Shown here: piece by piece, positions 16,307 through 25,805 of the stretch
Position numbering within the stretch: the first letter of the stretch is position 1
Layout of the letters: each line of letters opens with the position of its first letter
Origin: Natrinema caseinilyticum
GTDB taxonomy: Archaea; Halobacteriota; Halobacteria; Halobacteriales; Natrialbaceae
Direction: 5' to 3'
DNA: 64,000 bases
Assembly: GCF_024227435.1 (NCBI RefSeq)
Contig: NZ_CP100445.1
Coordinates: forward strand, 124,001 to 188,000
Position numbers and translations under genes: made by a program
Notes under the pieces: generated by a model
What the model was told of the DNA's origin: nothing
Databases searched by the model: none
The model's input: the letters and a program-made list of their open reading frames with translations, nothing else

Positions 16307-17929
16307 TTACGACCAGTCGCTCACGTCGGTCCCCGCCGTAATCAGCCGCTCTCGAACGGCCTGGCGGTCGACGGTCCCGGACGCCGTCCGGGGAAGCGAC
16401 TCGGCGAACCCGATCGTCTTCGGCTGCTTGAACCCGGCGAGGTGCTCGTCGCAGTGTGCGAGCAGCGACCGGACGACGAGCGATCCGTTCCCGTCCGCCT
16501 CCGTCCGCTCCGAGACCACGAGGGCCGCGACCTGTTCCCCCCACTCCTCGTCGGCGAGTCCGACCACCGCGGCGTCCTCGACGAAGGGGTGCGATCGGAG
16601 GGCCGCGAGCACCTCGCCGGGATCGACGTTCTCGCCGCCGGTAACGATTCGATCGCTGCGGCGGTTGAGGATCCACAGGCGGCCGTCTTCGTCACGATAG
16701 CCGACGTCGCCCGTCTGGAGACCGCGATCGCCGAACGCCGCCGCTGTCTCCGCCTCGTCCAGGTAGCCCGGCGTAACCGTCGGCCCGGAAACGACCAGTT
16801 CTCCCGGTTCACCGGGCCCGACCGGTTCGCCGTCCTCGACGACGGACACGTCGGTACAGACCAGCGGCTGTCCCACGGTCTCCCGATGGGTATCGATCTC
16901 TGCTGGCGTGGCGGTCGCAATCTGGGATGCCGTTTCGGTCATCCCGTAGGTCGGATGGATCGGCACCTCCCGCTCCAGGCAGCGCTCGAGCAACTCGTCG
17001 GACGCCGGGGCGCCGCCGAGGAGGACGAACCGCAGCGCGTCGGCCGGTCGCCAGCCGGCATCGAGCAGGCGCTTGCACATCGTCGGGACCAGGGAGACGC
17101 CCGTGACGTCGTACTCGGCGAGCACGCGCGCGGTCGATTCCGGGTCGAACGCACGCTGGATCACGGCCGGAGTGCCGTACAGCACCGACCGGAGGACGGG
17201 CGCCAGTCCGCCCATGTGGTACATCGGGAGACAGCAGAGCCACCGATCCGCCGGATCGACGCCGAGCCGGAACGCCGAGGCGGTCGCGCTCGCGACGAGG
17301 TTGCCGACCGTCAGCCGAACCCCCTTCGGCTGCCCGCTGGTGCCCGAGGTGAACATGATCAGTTGCGTCTCGTCGCGCTCGAGCGCGACCGGTTCGACCG
17401 TTCGGGAGTCGGAACCGGCCGTCTTCCGCGCGGTCGTCGGGGAGTCGGAACCGGTCGCATCCGGCTCGGTCACCGCGGCCGTCGGAAGGTTTCCGACCCG
17501 CTCGTCGACCGGGTCGTCGACAGAGCGGACGTCGATCGAGCCGATATCGGCCGCGATTTCGAGCGCCGCATCCTCGGTCCCTCGTTCGCAGACGATCGCG
17601 GTGGGATCGGTTCGTTCGACCTTCGCCGCGAGTTCGGCCGTCGTCTCGCGGACGTTCAGCGGGACGACGGTCGTTCCGGTCCGCATCGCGGCGAAAAAGA
17701 GGGCCGCGAACGCCGGTCTGGTGTCCATAAGAAGGGCGATTCGCGTTCGATCGGTTCCGGCAGACACCGCGGATTCGAGGCTCGATGCCGCGCTATCGAC
17801 ACGCCGATCGAGTTCGCGGACGGTCCACTCCGTTCCCGTCGCGACGTCGATCACGGCCGTCCGCTGGGGCGTTGCCGACACACGGTGAGCGACCAGATCG
17901 CGCGTCGGCCACTCGAGGAAGCCGGTCAT
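16307..17929 (-). CDS. menE: o-Succinylbenzoate-CoA ligase
   Basis: 540 residues of the ANL acyl-CoA synthetase superfamily. The AMP-binding P-loop IMFTSGTSGQPKGV, the later HPTYGMTETAS motif, LQTGDVGYRDEDG and a C-terminal GGENVDPGEV hinge are all visible. MenE activates o-succinylbenzoate for ring closure by MenB in menaquinone synthesis. The ATG at 17929 overlaps the menC stop by four bases (ATGA); four extra residues from 17941 are possible but less likely. It is the last gene of the menA-menC-menE run and convergent with the BCCT transporter. Confidence 0.92.
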   Translation of the reverse strand: MTGFLEWPTRDLVAHRVSATPQRTAVIDVATGTEWTVRELDRRVDSAASSLESAVSAGTDRTRIALLMDTRPAFAALFFAAMRTGTTVVPLNVRETTAELAAKVERTDPTAIVCERGTEDAALEIAADIGSIDVRSVDDPVDERVGNLPTAAVTEPDATGSDSPTTARKTAGSDSRTVEPVALERDETQLIMFTSGTSGQPKGVRLTVGNLVASATASAFRLGVDPADRWLCCLPMYHMGGLAPVLRSVLYGTPAVIQRAFDPESTARVLAEYDVTGVSLVPTMCKRLLDAGWRPADALRFVLLGGAPASDELLERCLEREVPIHPTYGMTETASQIATATPAEIDTHRETVGQPLVCTDVSVVEDGEPVGPGEPGELVVSGPTVTPGYLDEAETAAAFGDRGLQTGDVGYRDEDGRLWILNRRSDRIVTGGENVDPGEVLAALRSHPFVEDAAVVGLADEEWGEQVAALVVSERTEADGNGSLVVRSLLAHCDEHLAGFKQPKTIGFAESLPRTASGTVDRQAVRERLITAGTDVSDWS

Positions 17930-19017
17930 CGCACCCCCCACACGTCCGAGACGCCGAGTCCTTTGGCCTGTGGAACGACCGCCGATCCCTTCTCGAGCAG
18001 GACGGGGTCCCGTCCGAGATCAGTCGCGAGCAGATCGCCGGTCGCCAGCCCGCACGCGGGGACGTTCGGTATCGCGGCGGCGAGGTGAACCGCACCCGTC
18101 CGCGCGACGACACCGTCGATGGTGGTCGTCACCAGCGGCGTGACGTCGAGTTCGGCCAGCCAGGCCGCGACCTTCCGCGCGATGTCGATCCCGCCGAGCG
18201 CCATCGGTTTCAGGACGACGACGTCCGCCGCGCCGGCGTCGCAGATCGCGTCGACGCCGTGCTCGAGCAGGCCCTCGTCGAGGGCGATCGAAACGCCGCT
18301 ACTGTGCGTTCGGAGATCGGCGTGCCCCTCGAGGGCGCCCCCGGGCAGCGGTTGCTCGAGCATCGACACGCCGAGATCGGAGAACCGATCGAGCGCCGAT
18401 GTGGCCTCCTCGTAGGTCCACGCCTCGTTGGCGTCGACTCGGAGCTCGACGCCGGGCCCGACGGCCTCGCGCACGCGTCGAACACGTTCGACGTCCTCCT
18501 CGACGGTCCGAAGCCCCACCTTCAGCTTACAACTGCGAAACCCGCGGTCGACGGCCGACAGCGCCGCGTCGACGGTTTCCGTCGGCGAACCGTCGCCGAT
18601 CGTCGCGTTGACCGGAACCCGGCCGACCATCGGCCCCTGACCGAGGTACCGGTACAACGGCGTCGCCTCCCGGGTGGCTTGCAGATCGGCGAGCGCGAGC
18701 GACAGGCCGTGACGGGCCGCGACCTGTCGATCGACGGCCTCGAGCGCTTCGCTCGGGCCCTCCCGAATCGCGTCCCGGGCGCGTTCGAGGGCCTGCTCGC
18801 AGTCCTCGATCGACTCCGTCCACCCCGGCAGCGGCGTAGCCTCGCCGTAACCCACGGCGAAGCCGTCGGCGGAATCCGCCGTTTCGGACCCCTGGTCGAT
18901 CAACCGGACCAGAAATCCGTGACGGGCGTCGATCGTCCCGTCCGCCGTCTCGAGCGGATCGGCGAGGTCGAGCGAGAACGGCTGAAACTCGAGTGAGAGG
19001 TCTTCGGCGGTGCTCAT
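17926..19017 (-). CDS. menC: o-Succinylbenzoate synthase
   Basis: 363 residues, enolase superfamily. Visible signatures: SCKLKVGL with the catalytic Lys (about residues 161-168), VDANEAW with the first metal ligand, MLEQPLPG with the second, and ALDEGLLEHG leading to VVLKPMALGG with the second Lys. MenC dehydrates SHCHC to o-succinylbenzoate. It overlaps menA upstream and menE downstream by four bases each, so the three are translationally coupled. The start MSTAEDLSLEFQPF has an appropriate length for haloarchaeal MenC. Confidence 0.93.
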   Translation of the reverse strand: MSTAEDLSLEFQPFSLDLADPLETADGTIDARHGFLVRLIDQGSETADSADGFAVGYGEATPLPGWTESIEDCEQALERARDAIREGPSEALEAVDRQVAARHGLSLALADLQATREATPLYRYLGQGPMVGRVPVNATIGDGSPTETVDAALSAVDRGFRSCKLKVGLRTVEEDVERVRRVREAVGPGVELRVDANEAWTYEEATSALDRFSDLGVSMLEQPLPGGALEGHADLRTHSSGVSIALDEGLLEHGVDAICDAGAADVVVLKPMALGGIDIARKVAAWLAELDVTPLVTTTIDGVVARTGAVHLAAAIPNVPACGLATGDLLATDLGRDPVLLEKGSAVVPQAKGLGVSDVWGVR

Positions 19018-19958
19018 AGCAGTACCATCCCCCCGGCGAAACAGATGGCGTACATCGCGAGCAGTTTACCGGTTTGCTCGAGCGCCGGATTGAGCGCCTC
19101 GCCGTCCGTTCGGGTCCACACAGTCCGCGTGATCATCACCGCGTACGGAAGCGTGACCATCGGGAGCACGGCGCCCGGACCGAATCCCGCCGCGAGCCAG
19201 AACCAGACGGGGACGACGTAGGCGAGCGCGAGCAACGCGGCGTACTCGAGCCGGCTCACCCGGTATCCCAGGCGAACCGCGAGCGTCCGTTTCCCCGTCT
19301 CGGCGTCGGTCTCCCTGTCTCGAACGTTGTTGACGACGAGAATGGCCGTCGAGAGCCCGGCGACGGGCAGGCTCGCGGCGACCGCTTCGCGCGTGATCGT
19401 TCCAGCGGGGACCGTCGTCGCGAACGGGTCCGCGAGGACGGCCGCCGCCTGGACGTAGTACGTTCCCGTCACGGCGACGAGACCGAAGAAGACGAACACG
19501 AAGAGGTCGCCCAGCCCGTGATAGCCGAGCGGGTAGGGCCCGCCGGTGTAGGCCCACCCGCAGAGGACGCTCACCAGTCCGACGACCAGGATCGGGACGC
19601 CACCGACGTAGACGAGGTACGTCCCGCTGAGTATCGCCAGGACGAAGGTCACGACGGTCGCGAGTTTGACCCGCTCGGGCGAAATGAGTCCCGACTGGGT
19701 GACGCGGGTAAACCCCTCCCTGTCGTCGGTATCGGCACCCTTGACCGCGTCGTAGTAGTCGTTCGCGAAATTCGTCCCGACCTGAATCAGTGCCGCACCC
19801 ACAAACGCCAGTACAGCCGGTACTGGCGCAAACACCCCCTCGGAGGCTGCGAGTCCCGTCCCCACAAGTACCGGGGCCGCAGCCGCGGGCAAGGTCTGTG
19901 GGCGGGCCGCCATCAGCCACGCCTTCGTCCGTGAGATTTCGACCTCGGCCGAACTCAT
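19014..19958 (-). CDS. menA: 1,4-Dihydroxy-2-naphthoate polyprenyltransferase
   Basis: 314 residues with about nine membrane helices. The UbiA-superfamily Asp-rich motifs are present: NFANDYYDAVKGADTDDR (about residues 64-81) and NNVRDRETDAETGKRTLAVR (about 209-228). MenA attaches the isoprenoid chain to DHNA in the membrane, giving demethylmenaquinone. It overlaps menC by four bases and is the first gene of the menA-menC-menE run. The upstream P19-like lipoprotein gene ends 50 bases before it, so the run may continue from menB. Confidence 0.94.
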   Translation of the reverse strand: MSSAEVEISRTKAWLMAARPQTLPAAAAPVLVGTGLAASEGVFAPVPAVLAFVGAALIQVGTNFANDYYDAVKGADTDDREGFTRVTQSGLISPERVKLATVVTFVLAILSGTYLVYVGGVPILVVGLVSVLCGWAYTGGPYPLGYHGLGDLFVFVFFGLVAVTGTYYVQAAAVLADPFATTVPAGTITREAVAASLPVAGLSTAILVVNNVRDRETDAETGKRTLAVRLGYRVSRLEYAALLALAYVVPVWFWLAAGFGPGAVLPMVTLPYAVMITRTVWTRTDGEALNPALEQTGKLLAMYAICFAGGMVLL

Positions 19959-20007
19959 GGCTCGAGTGTCCCACTCGAGAGAGTGTCAACGTTGGCATTG
20001 CGAGTCG

Positions 20008-21255
20008 TTATCTCGGGAGAGGTCCCGCCGCGTCCGGGACCACCAACTCGAGCGACTCCATCTCCAAAAACGCCGTCTCGTATCCCTGGTGACGGGCCGT
20101 CTGTGGCGGCGAATCGACGTCGATCCGCACCGTATCGCCGGGTCTGACGTCCGCGACCGATCGCCCGTAGTGGTGGCCGAACTCGCCGTCGAGACGCGCC
20201 TCGAGTTGCCCCTCGAACCCCATCGCGCCGTCGCGGTCGACGGTCGCACGAAGCGACGCGTTCGCGAGCGGAACGCGATTGTACGGCGTCCGCGGTGAGA
20301 CGAGCAGGTACTGCCGGTCGTCCTCGCCAGCAAGGCGCGTCTCGGGTTCGAGCAGCGTCACGACGAACGCCGCGTCATCGCTCCGCGGAAGCGCGTTCGG
20401 TTCACCGTCCGAATCGATCAGCCGCGTCCCGGGGTACTCGTCGGCCGGTCGGAGCGCGGAGTACGGAATCTCCGCGCCCGTTCCCTCTGGGGCGTGTTCG
20501 CCGCCGGCCGGTCCGTCGCGCTCGCTGTCGCCGGTCATCGGCGCGAGCGCGCCGCGTTTCCCCCAGCGCTCGCGATCGAGTAATTCGATGCCGTCGACGA
20601 CGTCCTCGCGAAACGTCTCGTCGTAGGTAAATTCGAACGTCGCGGTCGCGCGGTCCGCGAATCGGCCCTCGAACGAGCCGGTTCGTCGCGTCGGAATCGG
20701 TCCCAGCACGACCTCGGCAGTGTAGGTGCCGTCGGCCGGAAGGACGACGTTGTCGCCGAAATGGAACCCCATCTCCTGGGAGAGCATGGGCCACAGCGAC
20801 CGCGACGCGACTCGTTCGTCGTCACGCTCGATCGTCACTCGAGGACCGATATCGACCGGAACGACCGTTTCCGTCTCCGGATCCCAGACCGCGATCATCA
20901 GGTGGACGCCGCGGCCGGCCGCGGGTTCGACGGGGTGTCCGTCGGTTCCGGTGACGACCCAGAACGGATGGGGGTACGTAAGCATCGGCGCAACGGCGTA
21001 GTCGCCGGCTTCGACCGGCTCGAGGGCGTGCATCGACTTCCGATGTCCGGGAAGGTAGACCGCCTTCGGCGGGTCGTCGATACGTGGGATGAGCGGCGTT
21101 CCCGTGACCGTCTCCCCGCCGCTATCCGCCGCGTCGTCGTCACCGTCGGTGCCTTCGGTTTCGGTATCGGTCCCACTACCCGGTGCCGCACAGCCCGCGA
21201 CGGCCGCCGCGACCGGAAGCGCGCTCGTCTCTCGAAGGAACCGTCGCCGATTCAT
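20008..21255 (-). CDS. Tat lipoprotein with two P19/Tp34-like domains
   Basis: 415 residues from ATG 21255. The signal MNRRRFLRETSALPVAAAV ends in a lipobox (AGCAAPG), so a Tat-exported lipoprotein is expected. An acidic linker follows. The first domain (about 75-230) contains MGFHFGDNVVLPADGTYTAE, very like the metal-binding P19/Tp34 iron-uptake fold. The second (about 290-415) repeats the pattern with GEFGHHYGRSVADVRPGDTV. These proteins bind metal ions outside the cell. It lies between menB and menA on the same strand, which suggests co-transcription, but a functional link to menaquinone is unproven. Confidence 0.8.
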   Translation of the reverse strand: MNRRRFLRETSALPVAAAVAGCAAPGSGTDTETEGTDGDDDAADSGGETVTGTPLIPRIDDPPKAVYLPGHRKSMHALEPVEAGDYAVAPMLTYPHPFWVVTGTDGHPVEPAAGRGVHLMIAVWDPETETVVPVDIGPRVTIERDDERVASRSLWPMLSQEMGFHFGDNVVLPADGTYTAEVVLGPIPTRRTGSFEGRFADRATATFEFTYDETFREDVVDGIELLDRERWGKRGALAPMTGDSERDGPAGGEHAPEGTGAEIPYSALRPADEYPGTRLIDSDGEPNALPRSDDAAFVVTLLEPETRLAGEDDRQYLLVSPRTPYNRVPLANASLRATVDRDGAMGFEGQLEARLDGEFGHHYGRSVADVRPGDTVRIDVDSPPQTARHQGYETAFLEMESLELVVPDAAGPLPR

Positions 21256-21372
21256 GTCCTCTGTCTTCCCGCTGTCGTCACCGGATGCGTTCCGGCTACT
21301 TGTCGCTGTGGTCTCGAGGCGTGTTCCTCGCCAGCGGTCTCTCGAGACGCGTCTCCCCGCTCGGGCCGTCAC

Positions 21373-22266
21373 TCAGTAGTGCCACGGGTAGTCGTCGAAA
21401 TCGGGGTCGCGACCCTCGACGAACGCGTCTCGTCCTTCCGCGGCCTCGTCGGTCATGTAGCCGAGGCGCGTGGCCTCGCCGGCGAAGACCTGCTGGCCGA
21501 CCATGCCGTCGTCGGTCATGTTGAACGCGTACTTGAGCATCCGCATCGCCGTCGGGCTCTTCGAGTTGATCCGCCGACCCCACTCGAGGGCGGTCTCCTC
21601 GAGTTCGTCGTGGGGAACGGCCTCGTTGACCATTCCCATCTCCGCGGCCTCGGCGGCGGAATACGTCTTGCCCAGGAAGAACACCTCGCGGGCCTTCTTC
21701 TGGCCGATCTGTTTGGCGAGGTACGCCGAGCCGAAGCCGGCGTCGTAGCTCGCCACGTCGGGGTCCGTCTGGAGGAACTTCGCGTGCTCGGCGCTCGCGA
21801 GCGTCATGTCGCAGACGACGTGCAGCGAGTGACCGCCGCCGACGGCCCAGCCCGGCACCACGCAGACGACGACCTTCGGGACGTGCCGGATCAGCCGCTG
21901 CACCTCGAGGATGTGGAGTCGGCCCTGTTCGGAGGCTCGTTCTTCGTCACCGTCGTACTGATACCCGTCCTCGCCTCGTATCGTCTGGTCGCCCCCCGAA
22001 CAGAACGCCCAGCCGCCGTCTTTCGGCGACGGGCCGTTGCCGGTCAGCAGAATACAGCCGACGTCCGTCTGGCGCTTTGCGTGATCGAGCGCATCGTACA
22101 ACTCGTCAACCGTTCCCGGTCGGAAGGCGTTGCGAACCTCCGGGCGGTCGAACGCGATCCGGACCGTTCCGGAATCGACCGCGCGGTGGTACGTGATATC
22201 GCGAAAGTCGCGGTCGACGTTCTCGACCGACTCCCACTGCTCCTCGTCGAACAGTTCCGAAACCAT
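21373..22266 (-). CDS. menB: 1,4-Dihydroxy-2-naphthoyl-CoA synthase
   Basis: 297 residues, crotonase fold. Typical MenB features: RPEVRNAFRPGTVDELY, a FCSGGDQTIRG oxyanion segment, the VPGWAVGGGHSLHVVCD stretch, and the C-terminal MGMVNEAVPHDELEETALEW with the DFDDYPWHY end. MenB closes the second ring of menaquinone. It is the first gene of the minus-strand run menB, lipoprotein, menA, menC, menE. A second crotonase at 62343-63155 lacks these MenB-specific motifs. Confidence 0.95.
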   Translation of the reverse strand: MVSELFDEEQWESVENVDRDFRDITYHRAVDSGTVRIAFDRPEVRNAFRPGTVDELYDALDHAKRQTDVGCILLTGNGPSPKDGGWAFCSGGDQTIRGEDGYQYDGDEERASEQGRLHILEVQRLIRHVPKVVVCVVPGWAVGGGHSLHVVCDMTLASAEHAKFLQTDPDVASYDAGFGSAYLAKQIGQKKAREVFFLGKTYSAAEAAEMGMVNEAVPHDELEETALEWGRRINSKSPTAMRMLKYAFNMTDDGMVGQQVFAGEATRLGYMTDEAAEGRDAFVEGRDPDFDDYPWHY

Positions 22267-22320
22267 TGTACGTGTCTCGTCGGCGGCGGCTGAAATAGAT
22301 TCTCGTCTCGAGGGTGGGGA

Positions 22321-24900
22321 TCAGGCGCCAGCGCCGGCGCGTCCGTCGTAGCCGGTGAGACGGATCCAGACCGCGAGCAAACTCGGCAGGACGAGGATGC
22401 TCGCGAGGAAGGCGTATCCGATGGCGACGCTCGTGACGAATCCGAACCGCTGTAGCGACGGCACGAGGGCGAGGACGAGGACACCGAAGCCCGCCGCCGT
22501 CGTGACAGCACTCGCGAGCAACGCACCGCCCGTTCCGCGGACGGTCCGTCGAAGCGCGGTGATGCTGTCCCCCCGGCCGTGATACTCCTCGAGGAACCGC
22601 TCGCCGATGTGAATGGCGTAATCGACGCCGATCCCGATTCCGATCGCCGCGATGATGGCCGTCTCGGGGGTGAACGCAATCCCCGCGAGATACATCGTCC
22701 CGAACAACCACGCTTGCGCGAGCAAGACGGGGGCCAGTACGACAGCCCCGAGCGTCACCGTGCGATATCGGAGCCAGAAGATCAGCGTCAGGAAGACGAT
22801 GATGACCCCGAAGGTGATGAGGAATCCGTCGACGAGGGTCGTGAGCAGCCCCTGCTGGACGAGTTCCTCGATGATCGGGCGACCGGTCGCGGTTACCGTC
22901 AGGTCGGTCTCGCCTTCGATCGTCGTCGCCACGGTGCGCATCTCGTCGGTTATCGTTCCGGTGTCCGCCCCGCCGGAGAGTCCCACCGAGAGTCGAAGCG
23001 ACCGATACTCGCCGTCTTCGCGGTGAATCGTGGCGGCGGCCCGCTCCGGCGCCGCGTCGTACACGGCGTCGTAAATCGCGGCCAGGTTCTCGTCGGGAAC
23101 CCCGTCGTCGTCCGTATCGGCCTCGGCGACCATCGCGGCGACCGTCTCGTTGGTCTCGGCGACCGACTCGATGGTCTCCAGCGGGCCCGTCACCTGAAGC
23201 CCGCCGTCGGCCAACACCACCGCGGACGACGTGTTCGCCGCCCGTTCCGTGCCGGCCGCGATCCGCTCGAGCGTGTCCGGGTCGGTGACCGGCCCCTCTA
23301 TCAGGAATTCGGCCTCCGACCGGTCGCGGGACTGGGCGAAATTCGTGTTTATGTACTCGGCGTTCTCCCGGAGGTCGTAGTCGCTCGGCTGAAACGATTC
23401 CGGAAGCGAATCCATCCAGGCCGGCGAGTCCCGCGGGAGGAAGTCCGTCTGGTCCACGGACGTCTCGATATCCGTCGCGGCCGCACCGCCCGCGACGCTC
23501 AGGACGACGGCGATCGCGATCACGACGTACGGGGCTCGACGGGCGACGTCCGCGCCGACGCTGAGGACGTTCCCGGCCGCGCCGGCGCGTCCGAACGCGG
23601 CCTTCCGACGCGACAATCCGATCCGACCGAGCAGCCCGTCGAGTTCGAGCTTCAGCGCCGGAAGCAACAGTCCGAAGACGAGAAACGCCGCGACGATTCC
23701 GACCCCGCTGACGATCCCGAACTCACGAATCGACTCGAGCGGGCTGACCGCGTTCGAGAGGAACCCGACGGAGGTCGTAAACGTGGCCGCGCCGATAGCG
23801 ACGACGACCCCGGCGAGCCCGCGGCGCATCGCTTCCCCGGGCGTCGCGTCGGGATCGTCGAGTTGGGCCTCGCGGTACCGCATCACCACGTGTAACGCGT
23901 AGTCGATGCTCAATCCGATCAGCAGGAACGGGACGGCGATCAGGATCTGCGTCACCCCGATTCCGGCCCATCCCATGAACCCGGCCATCCACGCGAGCAC
24001 GAGCGCGACGCCGACGAGTCCGAGCGCGACGTCGAAGAGATCCCGATAGGCGACCCCGAGTACGCCCAGAATCAACAGGAGCGCCACCGGAGAGATGATC
24101 GCGAAGCTCTCGCCGGTCGCCTGGGTGCTCTCCTCGTCGACGATTCCCGCACCGAAGACGAAGCTCTTGGACGAAGAGATGGTACGCGAGGAACTGTCCT
24201 CTAACTCGAGTTGGGCATCGACGACGGCCTGTGGCAGGTCGTCACCGGTCGCGTCGCTCGTATCCTGGAACACGAACAGGACGCGTCCCGGCGCGGTCGT
24301 CGATCCCGGCTCGTAGTCGGTCGACAAAAGCGAGTAGGGATCGACCGGCCCTCCGAGTTGCGAATCGGGATCCAGGACGCGTTCGACGGTCGCTTCGACG
24401 TCGCTCTCCGACATCGACTCGAGTTGCGAGATCTGCACGTCGAGCGACGGTGTCGCCGACCGGGCACCCGGCTCGGATCGCCCGCCGGTCGCGTTTCCGG
24501 CCCGGGGGTCGGCCGTCGACTGGCGGATGGCCGTCGTCGCGACGACGTTCGACAGACCGACCATCGGGCGGTTTTCGCGCAACGTCGCGTTCACTGCCGG
24601 ATCGTCGGCGACGGCCCGCTGAAATCGCAAGCCCTCGAGGAGCGATTCCTTCGAAAGGACGTTTTCCCCCCGGATGACGACTTGAACGACCGTCGTGTTC
24701 TCCTCGTCGGTCGTGAAGTTCTGCTGGAGTGCGTCGTATTTCTCGGCTTCGGTGGAATCGCTGCTGAAACTCGCGATCGAAAGCCCCGAATCCACGCTTC
24801 CGGCCGCGCTCCCGACGACCAGCGTCGCCACCAGCATGACCGCGACGATGAGTTTGCTGTGATCGGTCACGAACGCCGCGTACCGCTCGGCCGGCTTCAT
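22321..24900 (-). CDS. MMPL/RND superfamily exporter
   Basis: 859 residues. Each half has one N-terminal helix, a large extracytoplasmic loop (about 50-260 and 460-660) and a bundle of five helices with SIDYALHVVMRYRE (about 328-341) and GVDYAIHIGERFLEE in equivalent places, the proton-relay pattern of MMPL transporters. Such carriers move lipids, carotenoid-like or other hydrophobic compounds. It is divergent from a TrmB-type regulator across a 143-base AT-rich spacer, so that regulator likely controls it. Its 3' end lies 54 bases from menB, same strand, so partial read-through into the men genes is possible. Confidence 0.9.
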   Translation of the reverse strand: MKPAERYAAFVTDHSKLIVAVMLVATLVVGSAAGSVDSGLSIASFSSDSTEAEKYDALQQNFTTDEENTTVVQVVIRGENVLSKESLLEGLRFQRAVADDPAVNATLRENRPMVGLSNVVATTAIRQSTADPRAGNATGGRSEPGARSATPSLDVQISQLESMSESDVEATVERVLDPDSQLGGPVDPYSLLSTDYEPGSTTAPGRVLFVFQDTSDATGDDLPQAVVDAQLELEDSSSRTISSSKSFVFGAGIVDEESTQATGESFAIISPVALLLILGVLGVAYRDLFDVALGLVGVALVLAWMAGFMGWAGIGVTQILIAVPFLLIGLSIDYALHVVMRYREAQLDDPDATPGEAMRRGLAGVVVAIGAATFTTSVGFLSNAVSPLESIREFGIVSGVGIVAAFLVFGLLLPALKLELDGLLGRIGLSRRKAAFGRAGAAGNVLSVGADVARRAPYVVIAIAVVLSVAGGAAATDIETSVDQTDFLPRDSPAWMDSLPESFQPSDYDLRENAEYINTNFAQSRDRSEAEFLIEGPVTDPDTLERIAAGTERAANTSSAVVLADGGLQVTGPLETIESVAETNETVAAMVAEADTDDDGVPDENLAAIYDAVYDAAPERAAATIHREDGEYRSLRLSVGLSGGADTGTITDEMRTVATTIEGETDLTVTATGRPIIEELVQQGLLTTLVDGFLITFGVIIVFLTLIFWLRYRTVTLGAVVLAPVLLAQAWLFGTMYLAGIAFTPETAIIAAIGIGIGVDYAIHIGERFLEEYHGRGDSITALRRTVRGTGGALLASAVTTAAGFGVLVLALVPSLQRFGFVTSVAIGYAFLASILVLPSLLAVWIRLTGYDGRAGAGA

Positions 24901-24936
24901 TACCGGTCCGTTCTGCCCCGTGGTGCATAAATATTG

Positions 24937-24962
24937 TATATTTCTACTAAATTTATATTTAG
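24937..24962. promoter_or_regulatory. AT-rich divergent promoter with inverted repeat
   Basis: Between the MMPL exporter (start 24900) and the TrmB gene (start 25044) the DNA is very AT-rich. TGTATATTTC (about 24936-24945) resembles a TATA box for the exporter. CTAAAT/ATTTAG arms with a 4-base loop (24947-24962) form a candidate operator for the TrmB-type protein. Confidence 0.5.
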
Positions 24963-25043
24963 GCCGGGATCCCCGTTACTCATAGGGCCACCGGCCGAAG
25001 AGCCGAGCGACAGAATCGGTATCTCGAACACTGAACGCTATCT

Positions 25044-25805
25044 ATGAGCACACAAGATGCAGTCGCGGCGTTGAAGCGGCTCGGTTTGCCGACCTATCAA
25101 GCGCGTATCTTCGTCGCCCTCCAGCAGTTGGGTGCCGGAACCGCCCAGGAGATCAGCGAGGTCTCCGACGTCCCCCGATCGCAAGTGTACGGTGCGGCCG
25201 ACGATCTCGTCGAGCGCGGACTCGTCGAGGTGACCGAATCGTCGCCGAAGCAGTATCGTCCCGTGAGCCTCGCGGCGGCCCGCGAGCAGTTGACCGACCG
25301 CCTCGAGCGAGAACGGGAGCGAGCGTTCGACAACCTGGCCGAGTTGCGGACGACGCCGTCGGAACGCGGAGACGACGGGGCCGTCTCGACACTTCGCGGC
25401 AGCCAACCCATCGACGAACGGATCGCGGACTTGATTCAGTCGGCCGACTCGAGCGTCGTCTTCGTCGCACCGGCGGGCAATTCTCTGTCGGGACGGATCG
25501 AAACGGCGCTTCGGAGCCAGGCTGCACGCGGCGCGTTCGTGACCGTCGTCACGGCCGAGGAATCGGAGCGCGAACGGTTCGATGACAGTCCTATCACCGT
25601 GATCGTGATGGGGGAGGACAACCCGGCCGATTTCGCGGGGCGGGCGCTCATGGTCGACGACAGGACGGTCCTGCTGTCGGTTCAAACTGACGACGAGACC
25701 GTCGACGAGGAGGCCATGTGGACCGCCGGCAGTAGCATCGGCCGCATTCTGGCGCAATTCATGCAGTCCGGAATCGAATCGGGTCGCGAACGAACCCCGG
25801 ACTAG
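25044..25805 (+). CDS. TrmB-family transcriptional regulator
   Basis: 253 residues. The N-terminal winged helix (about 5-75) reads LKRLGLPTYQARIFVALQQL, then SEVSDVPRSQVYGAADDLVE, the standard TrmB start. A coiled linker follows (about 80-105), then a PLD-like effector domain (about 120-240). TrmB proteins repress or activate transporter and metabolic genes in response to small ligands. The divergent MMPL exporter is the natural target. Its 3' end is convergent with the tfx side. Confidence 0.9.
   Translation: MSTQDAVAALKRLGLPTYQARIFVALQQLGAGTAQEISEVSDVPRSQVYGAADDLVERGLVEVTESSPKQYRPVSLAAAREQLTDRLERERERAFDNLAELRTTPSERGDDGAVSTLRGSQPIDERIADLIQSADSSVVFVAPAGNSLSGRIETALRSQAARGAFVTVVTAEESERERFDDSPITVIVMGEDNPADFAGRALMVDDRTVLLSVQTDDETVDEEAMWTAGSSIGRILAQFMQSGIESGRERTPD

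Noticed and set aside
14595-16676. Very long antisense frame over the BCCT transporter
   Set aside because: Composition is extreme (Arg, Glu, Asp, His), and the plus strand has the BCCT signature.
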